A DNA stretch of 64,000 bases from Paraburkholderia phytofirmans PsJN (lineage in GTDB: Bacteria; Pseudomonadota; Gammaproteobacteria; Burkholderiales; Burkholderiaceae): positions 124,001 through 188,000 of the forward strand of contig NC_010681.1 in the NCBI RefSeq assembly GCF_000020125.1, written 5' to 3'. Shown here in pieces: positions 1 to 8,756 of this stretch (position 1 is its first letter; each line of letters opens with the position of its first letter). The notes below the pieces were generated by a model. It made no database searches. It was not told where the DNA came from and saw only the letters and a list, made by a program, of their open reading frames with translations. A program made the translations under genes and the position numbers.

Positions 1-785
<785 letters not shown>

Positions 786-1061
786 CTAACGAAGATAGGA
801 CCGTACGATAGAGATCGTTTCATCGATGGACTTCTTCTGCGAATCGGTCGTCGTTCCACTATCCGGGAACTCCTCTCGCAGATGGCTCTCCAGCACAGCT
901 GCCATCAAGCCGTTGACTGCACCCCGGATGGCTGCCAGTTGCTGAAGAACGGCAGCGCATTCGGCATTGTCTTCAAGCGCCTGTTCGAGAGCCGCTGCCT
1001 GCCCTCGGATACGTCGAACACGCGTAAGCGCCTGCTTCTTCTCTTTGGGGCTGTATGGCAT
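786..1061 (-). CDS. frmR: Formaldehyde-sensing repressor FrmR (CsoR/RcnR family)
   Basis: A 91-residue all-helical repressor. Its N-terminal PYSPKEKKQALTRVRRIRGQ and the stretch ECAAVLQQLAAIRGAVNGLM follow Escherichia coli FrmR closely. Pro2 and the conserved Cys in DAEC/NAEC are the pair cross-linked by formaldehyde in FrmR, and both are present. A longer frame reaches 1106, but the ATG at 1061 gives the exact family N-terminus, with an AAGGGA-like ribosome site upstream. It precedes frmA and sits directly behind a promoter overlapped by an inverted repeat, consistent with autorepression. Confidence 0.94.
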   Translation of the reverse strand: MPYSPKEKKQALTRVRRIRGQAAALEQALEDNAECAAVLQQLAAIRGAVNGLMAAVLESHLREEFPDSGTTTDSQKKSIDETISIVRSYLR

Positions 1062-1092
1062 GAGATCCCTTCCCGGGTGGTAGTGTTCACAT

Positions 1093-1121
1093 ACTATACT
1101 ACCCAATAGTATCTAGTGCAA
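1093..1121 (-). promoter_or_regulatory. frmRA promoter with overlapping FrmR-type operator
   Basis: Read on the minus strand there is a -35 TTGCAC (1116-1121), a 17-bp spacer and a -10 TATAGT (1093-1098). Over the spacer and -10 lies a perfect inverted repeat ATACTA-N5-TAGTAT (1096-1112) with a G/C-rich centre, the style of CsoR/FrmR-family operators. The start codon of frmR is about 32 nt downstream of the -10, so repression by occlusion is the simple reading. Confidence 0.8.
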
Positions 1122-1254
1122 CTGAAACGATTTTGAAGACCGACCGGAGTCATGCGCAACCACCATCGAGTTCGAAGACGGAACACTCCTGCGCGCAGGC
1201 GCCCTCCAACCCTGCGTACCTGACGTAATTGCCCAATCCCGGACGCCGGCAAAG

Positions 1255-2853
1255 TTAGATCAGGGTCGCGTGGTCACCGGAGAGCGACAGGAGACTCCCC
1301 TGAAAGGCGCCCACAAATGCGTCGAAGCCGCTCGCCTGTTCTTTTTCAAGGCGCGCCTGTTCGGCCCGCGATGCGTCCGCTAACGCCCTGAAGGCCATAA
1401 GCCTGTCAGCAGGCAGCGGACGCTTGCGGAAAGACTCCGCATGAAGCCGGCTTTGATCCATCGCGAAGCGGTTGAAACTCACACCGCGCTCGCTCATTGT
1501 CGCCAGCATCATGCTCGAGGGCGTGAGCGACGGATCGTTGACCTTCGCGCTTTGAGCCGCGAGGGCTTGACGATGGCTGCCGCCACCCTTTGCACAATCG
1601 AGCATTTCAGCCAGTGGCGCGATGTCGGCGAGCAATTCGTTGGACCAATCTTTCAGATAAACAGATTGGGCTCCACGCTGCAATACCAGTCCCGGACGAC
1701 GACCTTCCCTGGCTACGGTGAGCCCATTGGCAACCCCTTGCGCAAATTCTCCGTCACGCAAAAGTGGGCTCTCACGCAAGGCGCAGAACAACAGGAACGC
1801 ATCAAGGAAATGCGCCTGTGACTCATCAATGCCCAACGGCAGGAAGGGGTTGATGTCAAGGCTGCGCACCTCGACATATTCCACCCCTTGGTCCTTTAGC
1901 GCTTCTACAGGCCGCTCTCCAGCGCGGGCGACGCGCTTGGGCCGGATGTTCGAGTAGAACTCGTTCTCACTCTGCAGAATATTCGTGTTGAGTTGCACCC
2001 ATTCCGCCCCCCGATGCGTGCCAATCTGCCCATATAACGGATAAGGCGTGCCCATCGCCATTACCAGCGCGTCGATGTAGCCCGTCAGACTGTCGTAACA
2101 GGGCGCTAGGCTTGACTGGGCATGGCTCTGGTAGCCCAGATCACTCATCCGCAGGCTCGTGGCATGAGGGAGGTACAGGGTTTCACCGTCTAACCTCTCC
2201 AGTTCGTGGCGACGACCGCGCAGGAAGTCAGCGTTTACTGCAGGCGAGGCTCCGAACAGATACAGCAGCAGCCAGTTGTAGCGGTGAAAATTTCTGATCA
2301 GCCCCATATAAACCCAGGACTTGAGGTCGCGGTCAGTGCGTTCCCTGCGATTCCCACCACCAAGCAGCGGCCAGATCGCCTGCGGCAGTGAGAAGTTGTA
2401 GTGAATGCCGGCAATGCACTGCATGGTACGCCCGTAGCGCAGAGCGAGGCCTTTCCGATAGACGTGCTTGAGCCTGCCTGTGTTCGAGGTTCCATACATG
2501 GCGATCGGAATCTCTTCCTCGGCAGGCAGTGCACATGGCATGGACGAACTCCACAGGAATTCATCGCCAAGGTTTGCGTAGGTGGAACGATGCAGATCAT
2601 CGAGGCTTTCGAGCGTTCGCACCGGATCTGCAAGCGCTGGAGTTATGAACTCCAGCAAGGATTCGGAATAATCGGTGGTGATTTGCGGATGAGTCAGCGC
2701 AGCACCGAGGCCACCGGGGTGGGGGCTGAGAGAGAGGTGTCCATCGCCGGTCACGCGCAGACATTCACGCTCTACGCCCCGGTGGCACGCATTGAACAGG
2801 TGGATGTGATCGCGCAGCACGTCGAGCCCAGGACGGAGTGGGGCGCTATACAT
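1255..2853 (-). CDS. gshA: Glutamate-cysteine ligase, proteobacterial type 1
   Basis: Catalyses ATP-dependent joining of glutamate and cysteine, the first step of glutathione synthesis. The protein has about 532 residues, the usual length. Family landmarks include [10 protein letters not shown] near the N-terminus, [20 protein letters not shown], the [10 protein letters not shown] segment and the [16 protein letters not shown] motif. The frame extends to a TTG at 2877, but the ATG at 2853 is the first good start. It stands between fdhA and frmR on one strand, so a formaldehyde detoxification group has its own glutathione supply gene. An FrmR-like inverted repeat lies about 200 nt upstream. 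Confidence 0.92.
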   Translation of the reverse strand: MYSAPLRPGLDVLRDHIHLFNACHRGVERECLRVTGDGHLSLSPHPGGLGAALTHPQITTDYSESLLEFITPALADPVRTLESLDDLHRSTYANLGDEFLWSSSMPCALPAEEEIPIAMYGTSNTGRLKHVYRKGLALRYGRTMQCIAGIHYNFSLPQAIWPLLGGGNRRERTDRDLKSWVYMGLIRNFHRYNWLLLYLFGASPAVNADFLRGRRHELERLDGETLYLPHATSLRMSDLGYQSHAQSSLAPCYDSLTGYIDALVMAMGTPYPLYGQIGTHRGAEWVQLNTNILQSENEFYSNIRPKRVARAGERPVEALKDQGVEYVEVRSLDINPFLPLGIDESQAHFLDAFLLFCALRESPLLRDGEFAQGVANGLTVAREGRRPGLVLQRGAQSVYLKDWSNELLADIAPLAEMLDCAKGGGSHRQALAAQSAKVNDPSLTPSSMMLATMSERGVSFNRFAMDQSRLHAESFRKRPLPADRLMAFRALADASRAEQARLEKEQASGFDAFVGAFQGSLLSLSGDHATLI

Positions 2854-3053
2854 GATCAGGTCCACGTGCGTATGCAACCGGTACGATTCGAAGATAGGCC
2901 ACAGCAGAGGTTCCCTGGGTCAATAGGCTCTTCAACGGATGAAGCGAGCCGGCTAGCAAAATATGAAAACACTGCTGTGAGCCGCGTCGAAAGCTAAGGT
3001 ACGGGTTACGGGAAGCAACATACCGTAAGCACATCTGCGACAGCCTCGTTTCG

Positions 3054-3072
3054 TATACTATACACCAGTATA
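3054..3072 (-). promoter_or_regulatory. FrmR-like operator upstream of gshA
   Basis: A perfect inverted repeat TATACT-N7-AGTATA lies between fdhA and gshA. Its core ATACT...AGTAT and GGTG centre resemble the operator in front of frmR (1096-1112). It is about 200 nt upstream of the gshA start, so it could overlap a gshA promoter with a long leader. Shared control with frmRA is inferred from this resemblance only. Confidence 0.5.
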
Positions 3073-3222
3073 GAACAAGGGAAGTCGGCAGATGTGAAAT
3101 ATTAAAAGCGGGTCACCCTTTGGAAAGTATTGGTCTCCTCATCCACGCAGCAATGCTTGCGCGACGGGTCATGGGGTTTTGAAATATCGACTACGGGATA
3201 AGAAACGTTTTTTGTTAGAACA

Positions 3223-4437
3223 TTAATGCTTGACCGAACCGTGCGGGTCGATGACGTACTTGTACGCCGAACCGGCATCGAAGTCCTTGTACGCCTGCGG
3301 AGCATCTTCCAGCTTGATGAACTTGATGTTCATCATCGGGGTGAGATAGGGCATCCGGTCGTTCAGAATCGCTCTCATCAATGCCCGGTTGTAGTTCGCG
3401 GTAGGGGACTGGCCGGCCGCCATGCGCGGCGATTTGATCCATGCATTCGACCATTCCAGATCCATATGACCTGCCTTCGCTGCCGCGTCTTTGGAAATCG
3501 GATTCGCACAGTAAACACCGACGGTACTCGTCGTTCCACCGGCCCGGACATATTTCAGCATCGCGTTTGTGACCGCGTTCTCCACGATCTTGCCCGCGTC
3601 TGGACCGAAGCCGCGACAGTCGACACCGACGTAGTCTATGACGCGATCGACCTCCCGATGGCCGGTAATGCGCTCGAGATGATCTTCAATCGGTGTTCCG
3701 TCGGAGAGGTTGATCGTTTCAATACCGTGTGGCTTGAGAAGATCCAGCCGCTCCGGGATGAAATCGGCAACGACGATTGCCCCGGCTCCGAGCAGCTTCG
3801 CACACGCTGCGCCTGCCCGTCCTACCGGCCCGGCGCCGAAGATCAGTACATTCTCGCCCACGATATATGCTGGCGCTGCGGGCCAGTCTGGCGCGGCGAA
3901 ACCATGAAAAGCGGTGGGCAGCACGTCGGAGAGAAGAGTCAGGTCGCGGATCTTCTCCATCGCTGCGTCCTTGTCAGGAAAGCGCAGGAGGTTGAAATCG
4001 GCATAAGGGACGAACAGGTAATCGCCCTGTCCGCCGGTCCAGCCGCCGAGGTTGAACCCATAGGCGCCGCAGTCGACGTCGGTATTCGTATTTTCGCAAA
4101 CTTCGGAACGCATGTGCTTGCAGTTGTAACATCGGCCGCAGCCCACGTTGAACGGAACGGAAACGACATCGCCCTTTTTGATGAACTCGACATCCGACCC
4201 AACTTCGATCACCTCGCCGGTCATCTCATGACCCATCGTCATCCCTTTGGGCACCGGAAAGGAGCCTCGATAGATGTGAAGGTCGCTACCACAGATGTTT
4301 GTCGTGACGATCTTGAGGATCGCTCCGTGAGGTGCGCTTTTTCCTTGGGGAGTGATGAGTTCGGGGAACTTGAAAGTGTTAACTTTCATTTCCATCGGCT
4401 TTTCGAAAGTGACGATTCTGTTACCAGGTTGAGCCAT
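3223..4437 (-). CDS. fdhA: Glutathione-independent formaldehyde dehydrogenase (zinc, NAD)
   Basis: A zinc alcohol-dehydrogenase-superfamily enzyme of the Pseudomonas putida FdhA type, oxidising formaldehyde to formate without glutathione and with tightly bound NAD. The 404-residue length fits. Visible are ICGSDLHIYRG (catalytic Cys), MGHEMTGEV (catalytic His), the structural zinc cluster GCGRCYNCKHMRSEVCE and the cofactor motif FGAGPVGRAGA. The frame runs upstream to 4587, but the ATG at 4437 has a strong AGGAGG ribosome site 8 nt away and gives the family N-terminus MAQPGNRIV. Formaldehyde dismutase is a close relative and cannot be excluded by eye. Confidence 0.9.
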   Translation of the reverse strand: MAQPGNRIVTFEKPMEMKVNTFKFPELITPQGKSAPHGAILKIVTTNICGSDLHIYRGSFPVPKGMTMGHEMTGEVIEVGSDVEFIKKGDVVSVPFNVGCGRCYNCKHMRSEVCENTNTDVDCGAYGFNLGGWTGGQGDYLFVPYADFNLLRFPDKDAAMEKIRDLTLLSDVLPTAFHGFAAPDWPAAPAYIVGENVLIFGAGPVGRAGAACAKLLGAGAIVVADFIPERLDLLKPHGIETINLSDGTPIEDHLERITGHREVDRVIDYVGVDCRGFGPDAGKIVENAVTNAMLKYVRAGGTTSTVGVYCANPISKDAAAKAGHMDLEWSNAWIKSPRMAAGQSPTANYNRALMRAILNDRMPYLTPMMNIKFIKLEDAPQAYKDFDAGSAYKYVIDPHGSVKH

Positions 4438-5280
4438 TTCGCTTACCTCCTGCGTTAAGTGCATTAAGGTGCCGGTCGTAACAAATGACGGTCGTGACTT
4501 TGTGGTGCGATCCTCTGGAAAATAGACAGGTGCCAGGCTCGCGCATTCAAGGCCCGTTCCGAATTCGTTACTGGTGAAAAATCGCATCTTCGCCGCAGCA
4601 GGTCAAACTCGAAAATTCTATGAATTGATAGAACACATCGATCATCGCCCTTTGAACGGGCGATCAGGGTCACTGGGCCGGCGCGGATCGTGCCGTTTCG
4701 CGAAGCGGGCACGAGCGCATACACCGGCCAGCGCTCCATGAATTACGGGGCGGGCCGCGATTCCGGTCGCCCTGTGACGCCCGATTGTCCTGATGTGGGG
4801 GAGCTCTGTGCAGCCCCATCAGTTGCGGCGTCCCGTCCGGGCGCGTCAACCAACGTGCGCGGACCCGATTGCGTAGTCAGGGTTTGCACGCATCCAATTG
4901 ATTCTTCGACGGGATTTCTGTCCAGAATCGTCCGCACTAATCCAATAAAGTGTTTCTTATCCTGCCGCTGATCGCGAACCAGCAACCACTCGCTCGAGTT
5001 TGATCCTGTGCGGCCTTCCAATGACGGAGTCGAAAATGAAAGCCCTGGTCAAAGCCCACTTGTTCCACCCCTCAGTCGTGCTGCCGCTCGCTGCCTTTAC
5101 GGAACTTCTGGTCGAGCGTGATTTCAATCTGGGACAGGTGGGAATTATTGTCGCGGCGCGTAGCGCACAAGCCGTGGTATCGCGTTCCCGCTCGCTTCTC
5201 TGCTGCCACGGTTGCCACCCGGTTTGCTAAGGTAGCTCACCAGCGGGAACTTAATGTCGCTCCCCACGCAAGGGCATCGC
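4438..5280. other. Intergenic region upstream of fdhA, no convincing gene
   Basis: The 843 bases between the fdhA start and the GlxA-type regulator hold the fdhA control region (see the repeat at 4545-4695), a hairpin with arms ATCGCCC and GGGCGAT near 4644-4664, and a 76-codon open frame at 5000-5230 that matches no family I recognise and has no clear ribosome site. I do not call it a gene. Confidence 0.6.
4545..4695 (-). repeat. fdhA upstream repeat, copy A, with LysR-style inverted repeat
   Basis: On the minus strand this 150-bp block, 110-260 nt before the fdhA start, is similar to 10936-11088 on the plus strand. The best-kept core reads CATAGAATTTTCGAGTTTGA in both. In copy A it contains a perfect inverted repeat TTCTAT-N6-ATAGAA (4616-4633), a form common for LysR-type regulator sites. 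Conservation between copies suggests this is the functional control region of fdhA. Confidence 0.7.
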
Positions 5281-6345
5281 TCATGCACTCTTCAGGCTAC
5301 TGGTGCTAAAGCGTGCCCGATAGGCACGTGGCGTGAGCGAAAACTGACGTACGAATGCTTTGCGCATCTGCTCTTCGGTCGGGAAACCAACCCGCGAGGC
5401 AATCGTCTTCAGGGGCAGGTCGCTGTCGAGCAGCAACGTCGCGGTCCGCTCACAACGCGCACGAACCAGATAGCTGGCCGGCGATATTCCGACCTCCTCC
5501 TTGAACAGGCGGGTGAAGTTGCGAACACTCATTCCCGCCTTGTCGGCCATATCCTCCAACTGCAGGGGCTTGCTCAGATTGGACATCACCCAGCTCTGCA
5601 CATCACGTATCTCCGGTGCAGCCGTCATCTGGCTGTTCAACAGATCGCTGAACTGTGACTGCCCGCCCGGCCGCTTCAGATAGATGACGAGATCCCGGGC
5701 TACGGTCAGCGCAAGGTTGCGACCGAAGTCCTGCTCAACGAACGCTAACGTAAGGTCAATCGCGGCAGTTACACCTGCCGAGGTCCACATGTTGCCCTCC
5801 TGGATGAAGATGGCATCTGCGTCCACCTCCACCGAGGGAAACCGCTGCTGCAGCAGGGTTGCAACACTCCAGTGGGTGGCAGCACGACGCCCACTCAATA
5901 CGCCAGCGTTCGCCAGAAAAAAACTTCCCGAGCACAGTGCGGCGAAGCGCTTCGCTGAAGCTGCGCGCCGGCGACACCAGTCGACCAGCCCGGCTTCGCG
6001 CGCGACCGCTGTCTCGATGTCCAGCGCGCCAGCGACCAGCACCGTCGAGAGCGCCTCACGCTCCGGCAAACCAGCACTTGCCTCAAGCGAGATCAGCGTG
6101 TCCGAGGGAATACGTCCGGCCTGCGGCGCCACGATATGAATCTCGTATCGCCTCGAATCCCCCTGCAACGCCAGATGACGGTTCGCATAGCTGAGCACGC
6201 TGACCGGGCCAACCGCCTCCATCAACTTGAAGCCCGGGTAGATGACGAGATGCACCTGATGGCTGCCCGCCGACGCAGTGGCGCATCGAGAATCGGAACC
6301 GCCGGACTCTATGACGGGTTGACCGTCATGCAAAAGGGGAAACAT
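5281..6345 (-). CDS. GlxA-family AraC-type transcriptional regulator (DJ-1/PfpI plus HTH)
   Basis: A 354-residue regulator with an N-terminal DJ-1/PfpI-like domain (HLVIYPGFKLMEAVGPVSV at the start, CSGSFFLANAGVLSGRRAATHW around the nucleophile-elbow Cys) and a C-terminal AraC HTH domain (SVRNFTRLFKEEVGISP, then IASRVGFPTEEQMRKAF). This is the architecture of GlxA/GbdR/CdhR regulators. The ATG at 6345 is preferred over an upstream extension to 6498 because it starts just before the domain. It is divergent from the broken VOC gene. The ligand is unknown; methylated amine or glutathione-linked catabolism would suit the neighbours. Confidence 0.88.
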   Translation of the reverse strand: MFPLLHDGQPVIESGGSDSRCATASAGSHQVHLVIYPGFKLMEAVGPVSVLSYANRHLALQGDSRRYEIHIVAPQAGRIPSDTLISLEASAGLPEREALSTVLVAGALDIETAVAREAGLVDWCRRRAASAKRFAALCSGSFFLANAGVLSGRRAATHWSVATLLQQRFPSVEVDADAIFIQEGNMWTSAGVTAAIDLTLAFVEQDFGRNLALTVARDLVIYLKRPGGQSQFSDLLNSQMTAAPEIRDVQSWVMSNLSKPLQLEDMADKAGMSVRNFTRLFKEEVGISPASYLVRARCERTATLLLDSDLPLKTIASRVGFPTEEQMRKAFVRQFSLTPRAYRARFSTSSLKSA

Positions 6346-6582
6346 TTCACGACTCCACGTGATTGACAGGAAGGAACTTGGCCAAAATCGTCCGTGACGT
6401 GCCAATAGACTTGGTCTTGCTGAATGTGCATAGACAGCCCGATGGCTTCGCTGACACGCAGTGGATTGCCAGGCTGCCCCGGACAGATCGCTTTGCAATC
6501 TCGCCGATTCGCTTACAACACCAGCACGCGGACCGACGGCACCAGTAGAACTTTGATTTCGCTACTTTCCTTGAGGAATAGG

Positions 6583-6971
6583 ATTATCACCACTTTTACC
6601 CACGTCACGGTTGGCACCAACAACTTGCCCGAAGCACGCGCATTTTATGACAAGGTTCTCAAGACCCTGGGCTGGTCGCGTAGCGCAGATCTTTCCGGTG
6701 ACATCGGTTCGATCTGGGCGACGGCACGCCGAGCTTCTTCGTCCTGAAGCCCGCCAATGGTCAACCGGCTAGCGTCGGCAATGGCGTCACCGTCAGCTTC
6801 AAGGCATCGAACCGTTCGGCAGTCAAGGCATTTCATGACGCCGCGCTGTCGCTGGGCCGCCCTGACGAAGGCGCGGTTGCTCCGCGTGGCTGCGCACCGA
6901 ACGCTTTCGCTGCCTACACCCGTGACCCCGACGGTAACAAGCTCGCCGTCTACAGCTTCACGGCGGAATAA
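6583..6971 (+). pseudogene. VOC (glyoxalase-like) protein, start lost and frameshifted
   Basis: The first part reads TFTHVTVGTNNLPEARAFYD in one frame and the remainder reads GDGTPSFFVLKPANGQPAS, ending in RDPDGNKLAVYSF, in the next frame. Together they make a normal VOC-superfamily protein of about 125 residues. The frame switch is near 6715. The expected ATG-ATC-ACC start is ATT-ATC-ACC at 6583, so both the start and the frame are damaged. A sequencing error could explain one defect but hardly both. Confidence 0.75.
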
Positions 6972-7513
6972 GTTGCTTAAAGCGTGAGTTTGGGAAGCGT
7001 CTCTGTTAGCCTCATTCAATCGACCTGGGATACGCGCGAGTTTCACAATCGCCTTTGTGATGATCTGGCCACACGACATCCATCTTCATGCCTTCGCGTA
7101 AAGGCAACCGTAGTCAGGGCGCCCGATCTTTCTACTTCCGGGAGCGATTCATACAACGGTTCCCGGGCGACTGCGCTGGCTAGCAGCATCCCTTCCGGAG
7201 TCATGCCGATCTGCGAATCGGCCATCGGGCTGTCGACACATCGCCAACAAAACCGAAGGCATAAGCCCGCTGGCAGCCATATAGCCTACGACGGAGCCGT
7301 CAGATTGACGTGACGGCCACGTCCAGCCATACGAAGATGTGCACTGTGGCGGGCTTCGTGGTCGCCGAATTGTATAGTCCTGAGGTGCAGGTTCCTCGCT
7401 TCCCAGCATTCCCCTCAATCGCCAAGAGGGAAATCACAGAAAATACGTGTACACAGAATGAGAGCTATCGTTGCCGAAAGGCGTTCCGCGGAAAGTCACC
7501 CCAAGAGGCATAC
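6972..7513. other. Intergenic stretch with no recognised gene
   Basis: About 540 bases between the VOC relic and the LysR gene. Several short open frames cross it on both strands, but none has a family motif, a ribosome site or a credible start. It should contain the promoter of the LysR gene; I see no clear -35/-10 pair. Confidence 0.55.
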
Positions 7514-8455
7514 GTGATCGTACGAAATTTCGAATACCTGATTGCCTTGAACCGCGAAGGCCATTTCGGTAAAGCAGCCAAAAGCTGCAATGTCTCGCAG
7601 CCCACCCTTTCCGCCGGTATCAGGCAGTTAGAAAAGGATCTGGATGCCGAGATCGTGCGACACGGCCAGCGCTATGACGGGCTAACCAAGGAAGGTATGC
7701 TGGTTTTGGCCTGGGCGCAACAGATGCATGACGACTGTAAAGGTCTCAAGCGGGACCTGTCGGCGCTTCAACATGATATCGAGGGCCAGTTCCGCCTTGG
7801 CGTACTACCCGGGACTTCTGCCGTTGCTCCCATTCTCAGTGTGGCGCTTGCTGAAAAGATGCCACTCCTGGAGCAATCTATCATTACCGGCAGTGCGCCC
7901 AGTTTATTTTCTGGCTTGAGTGACGGCGAGCTTGATATCGCGCTGGGATATCTCGACGACCTTCACGACAAGAGCCTGGATACCCATTTGCTCTATCGGG
8001 AACGAATCTTTCTTTTCCAGGCCAGTCGTCAAACGCGACCACGGAGTATCAAGTGGGATCACGTCGTAAAGCTGCGACTCTGCCTTCTGAACTCATCAAT
8101 TCCAGAGATCGCTCAAGCCCAGTTGTCGCTGTGCGCCGGAGCGATCTATACGGACTCGGTTGATGTTCTCGCGGCGCATGTTGCCTCAGGGAGATATTCG
8201 ACGGTGCTACCCCAATCTCTGGCAGCGCGGCTGAAACAGATTCCACACCTTCGGGCGCTTGCCATTACAGGACCGGGTTCTCAGGCGAGCGTCGGCTTTG
8301 TCGCTGCTAAACACCGCCTGAAATCCGACCCGCTGACTGCTCTGCTCGAGCTGGTTCACAGCCCGGAAGTCGTTGCGCCCATTCAAGCGCTTCTTGGCGT
8401 TCATCGGAGTCTACGTCCGAAGGCTGCTCAGGATAAGGGTGGTACGCCCAGCTAG
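7514..8455 (+). CDS. LysR-family transcriptional regulator (FdsR-like)
   Basis: A 313-residue LysR protein. The N-terminal winged helix is clear (FEYLIALNREGHFGKAAKSC, then VSQPTLSAGIRQLEKDL), followed by a substrate-binding domain with weaker conservation. The open frame extends to 7310, but the GTG at 7514 fits the family start and has AAGAGG six bases upstream. The N-terminal half resembles regulators of formate dehydrogenase operons (FdsR type), which would fit the formaldehyde theme, but no formate dehydrogenase genes are in the window. Base composition is visibly more A/T-rich than in neighbours, as in the following uvrB. Confidence 0.85.
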   Translation: MIVRNFEYLIALNREGHFGKAAKSCNVSQPTLSAGIRQLEKDLDAEIVRHGQRYDGLTKEGMLVLAWAQQMHDDCKGLKRDLSALQHDIEGQFRLGVLPGTSAVAPILSVALAEKMPLLEQSIITGSAPSLFSGLSDGELDIALGYLDDLHDKSLDTHLLYRERIFLFQASRQTRPRSIKWDHVVKLRLCLLNSSIPEIAQAQLSLCAGAIYTDSVDVLAAHVASGRYSTVLPQSLAARLKQIPHLRALAITGPGSQASVGFVAAKHRLKSDPLTALLELVHSPEVVAPIQALLGVHRSLRPKAAQDKGGTPS

Positions 8456-8756
8456 GAGCGTGCGCCCGCGGAAACCCGAAGCCGTGTGACGGCCTGTCTC
8501 GGGATCCGATGGGCGTACACCCATCTACGGGATGCTAACCCCGGTGCTCGCTGGTGCGGCCTTAGGGGGCGGGGGGGCGGACAGCCTACCCGCGTGGCAG
8601 CGGTGCTATACACTGAGATCAGCCATTCGGGCGGCGCGCCGAAACGTTTCCGATGAGCCGGGTGCTTCCACGTCGGCCGGAAAGCGGTTCTGGATTAGCA
8701 TGACCCCATTCGCCGGGATACTCTGGCTTCGCGATGTTCAACAGGGAGGTTTTCCA

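Noticed and set aside
3226..4458. 410-codon plus-strand open frame opposite fdhA
   Set aside because: Shadow of fdhA in high-GC DNA; no domain motif, and the minus strand has a perfect enzyme with its ribosome site.
5000..5230. Small plus-strand frame starting MILCGLPMTESKMKALVK
   Set aside because: No family resemblance and no ribosome site; left as intergenic.
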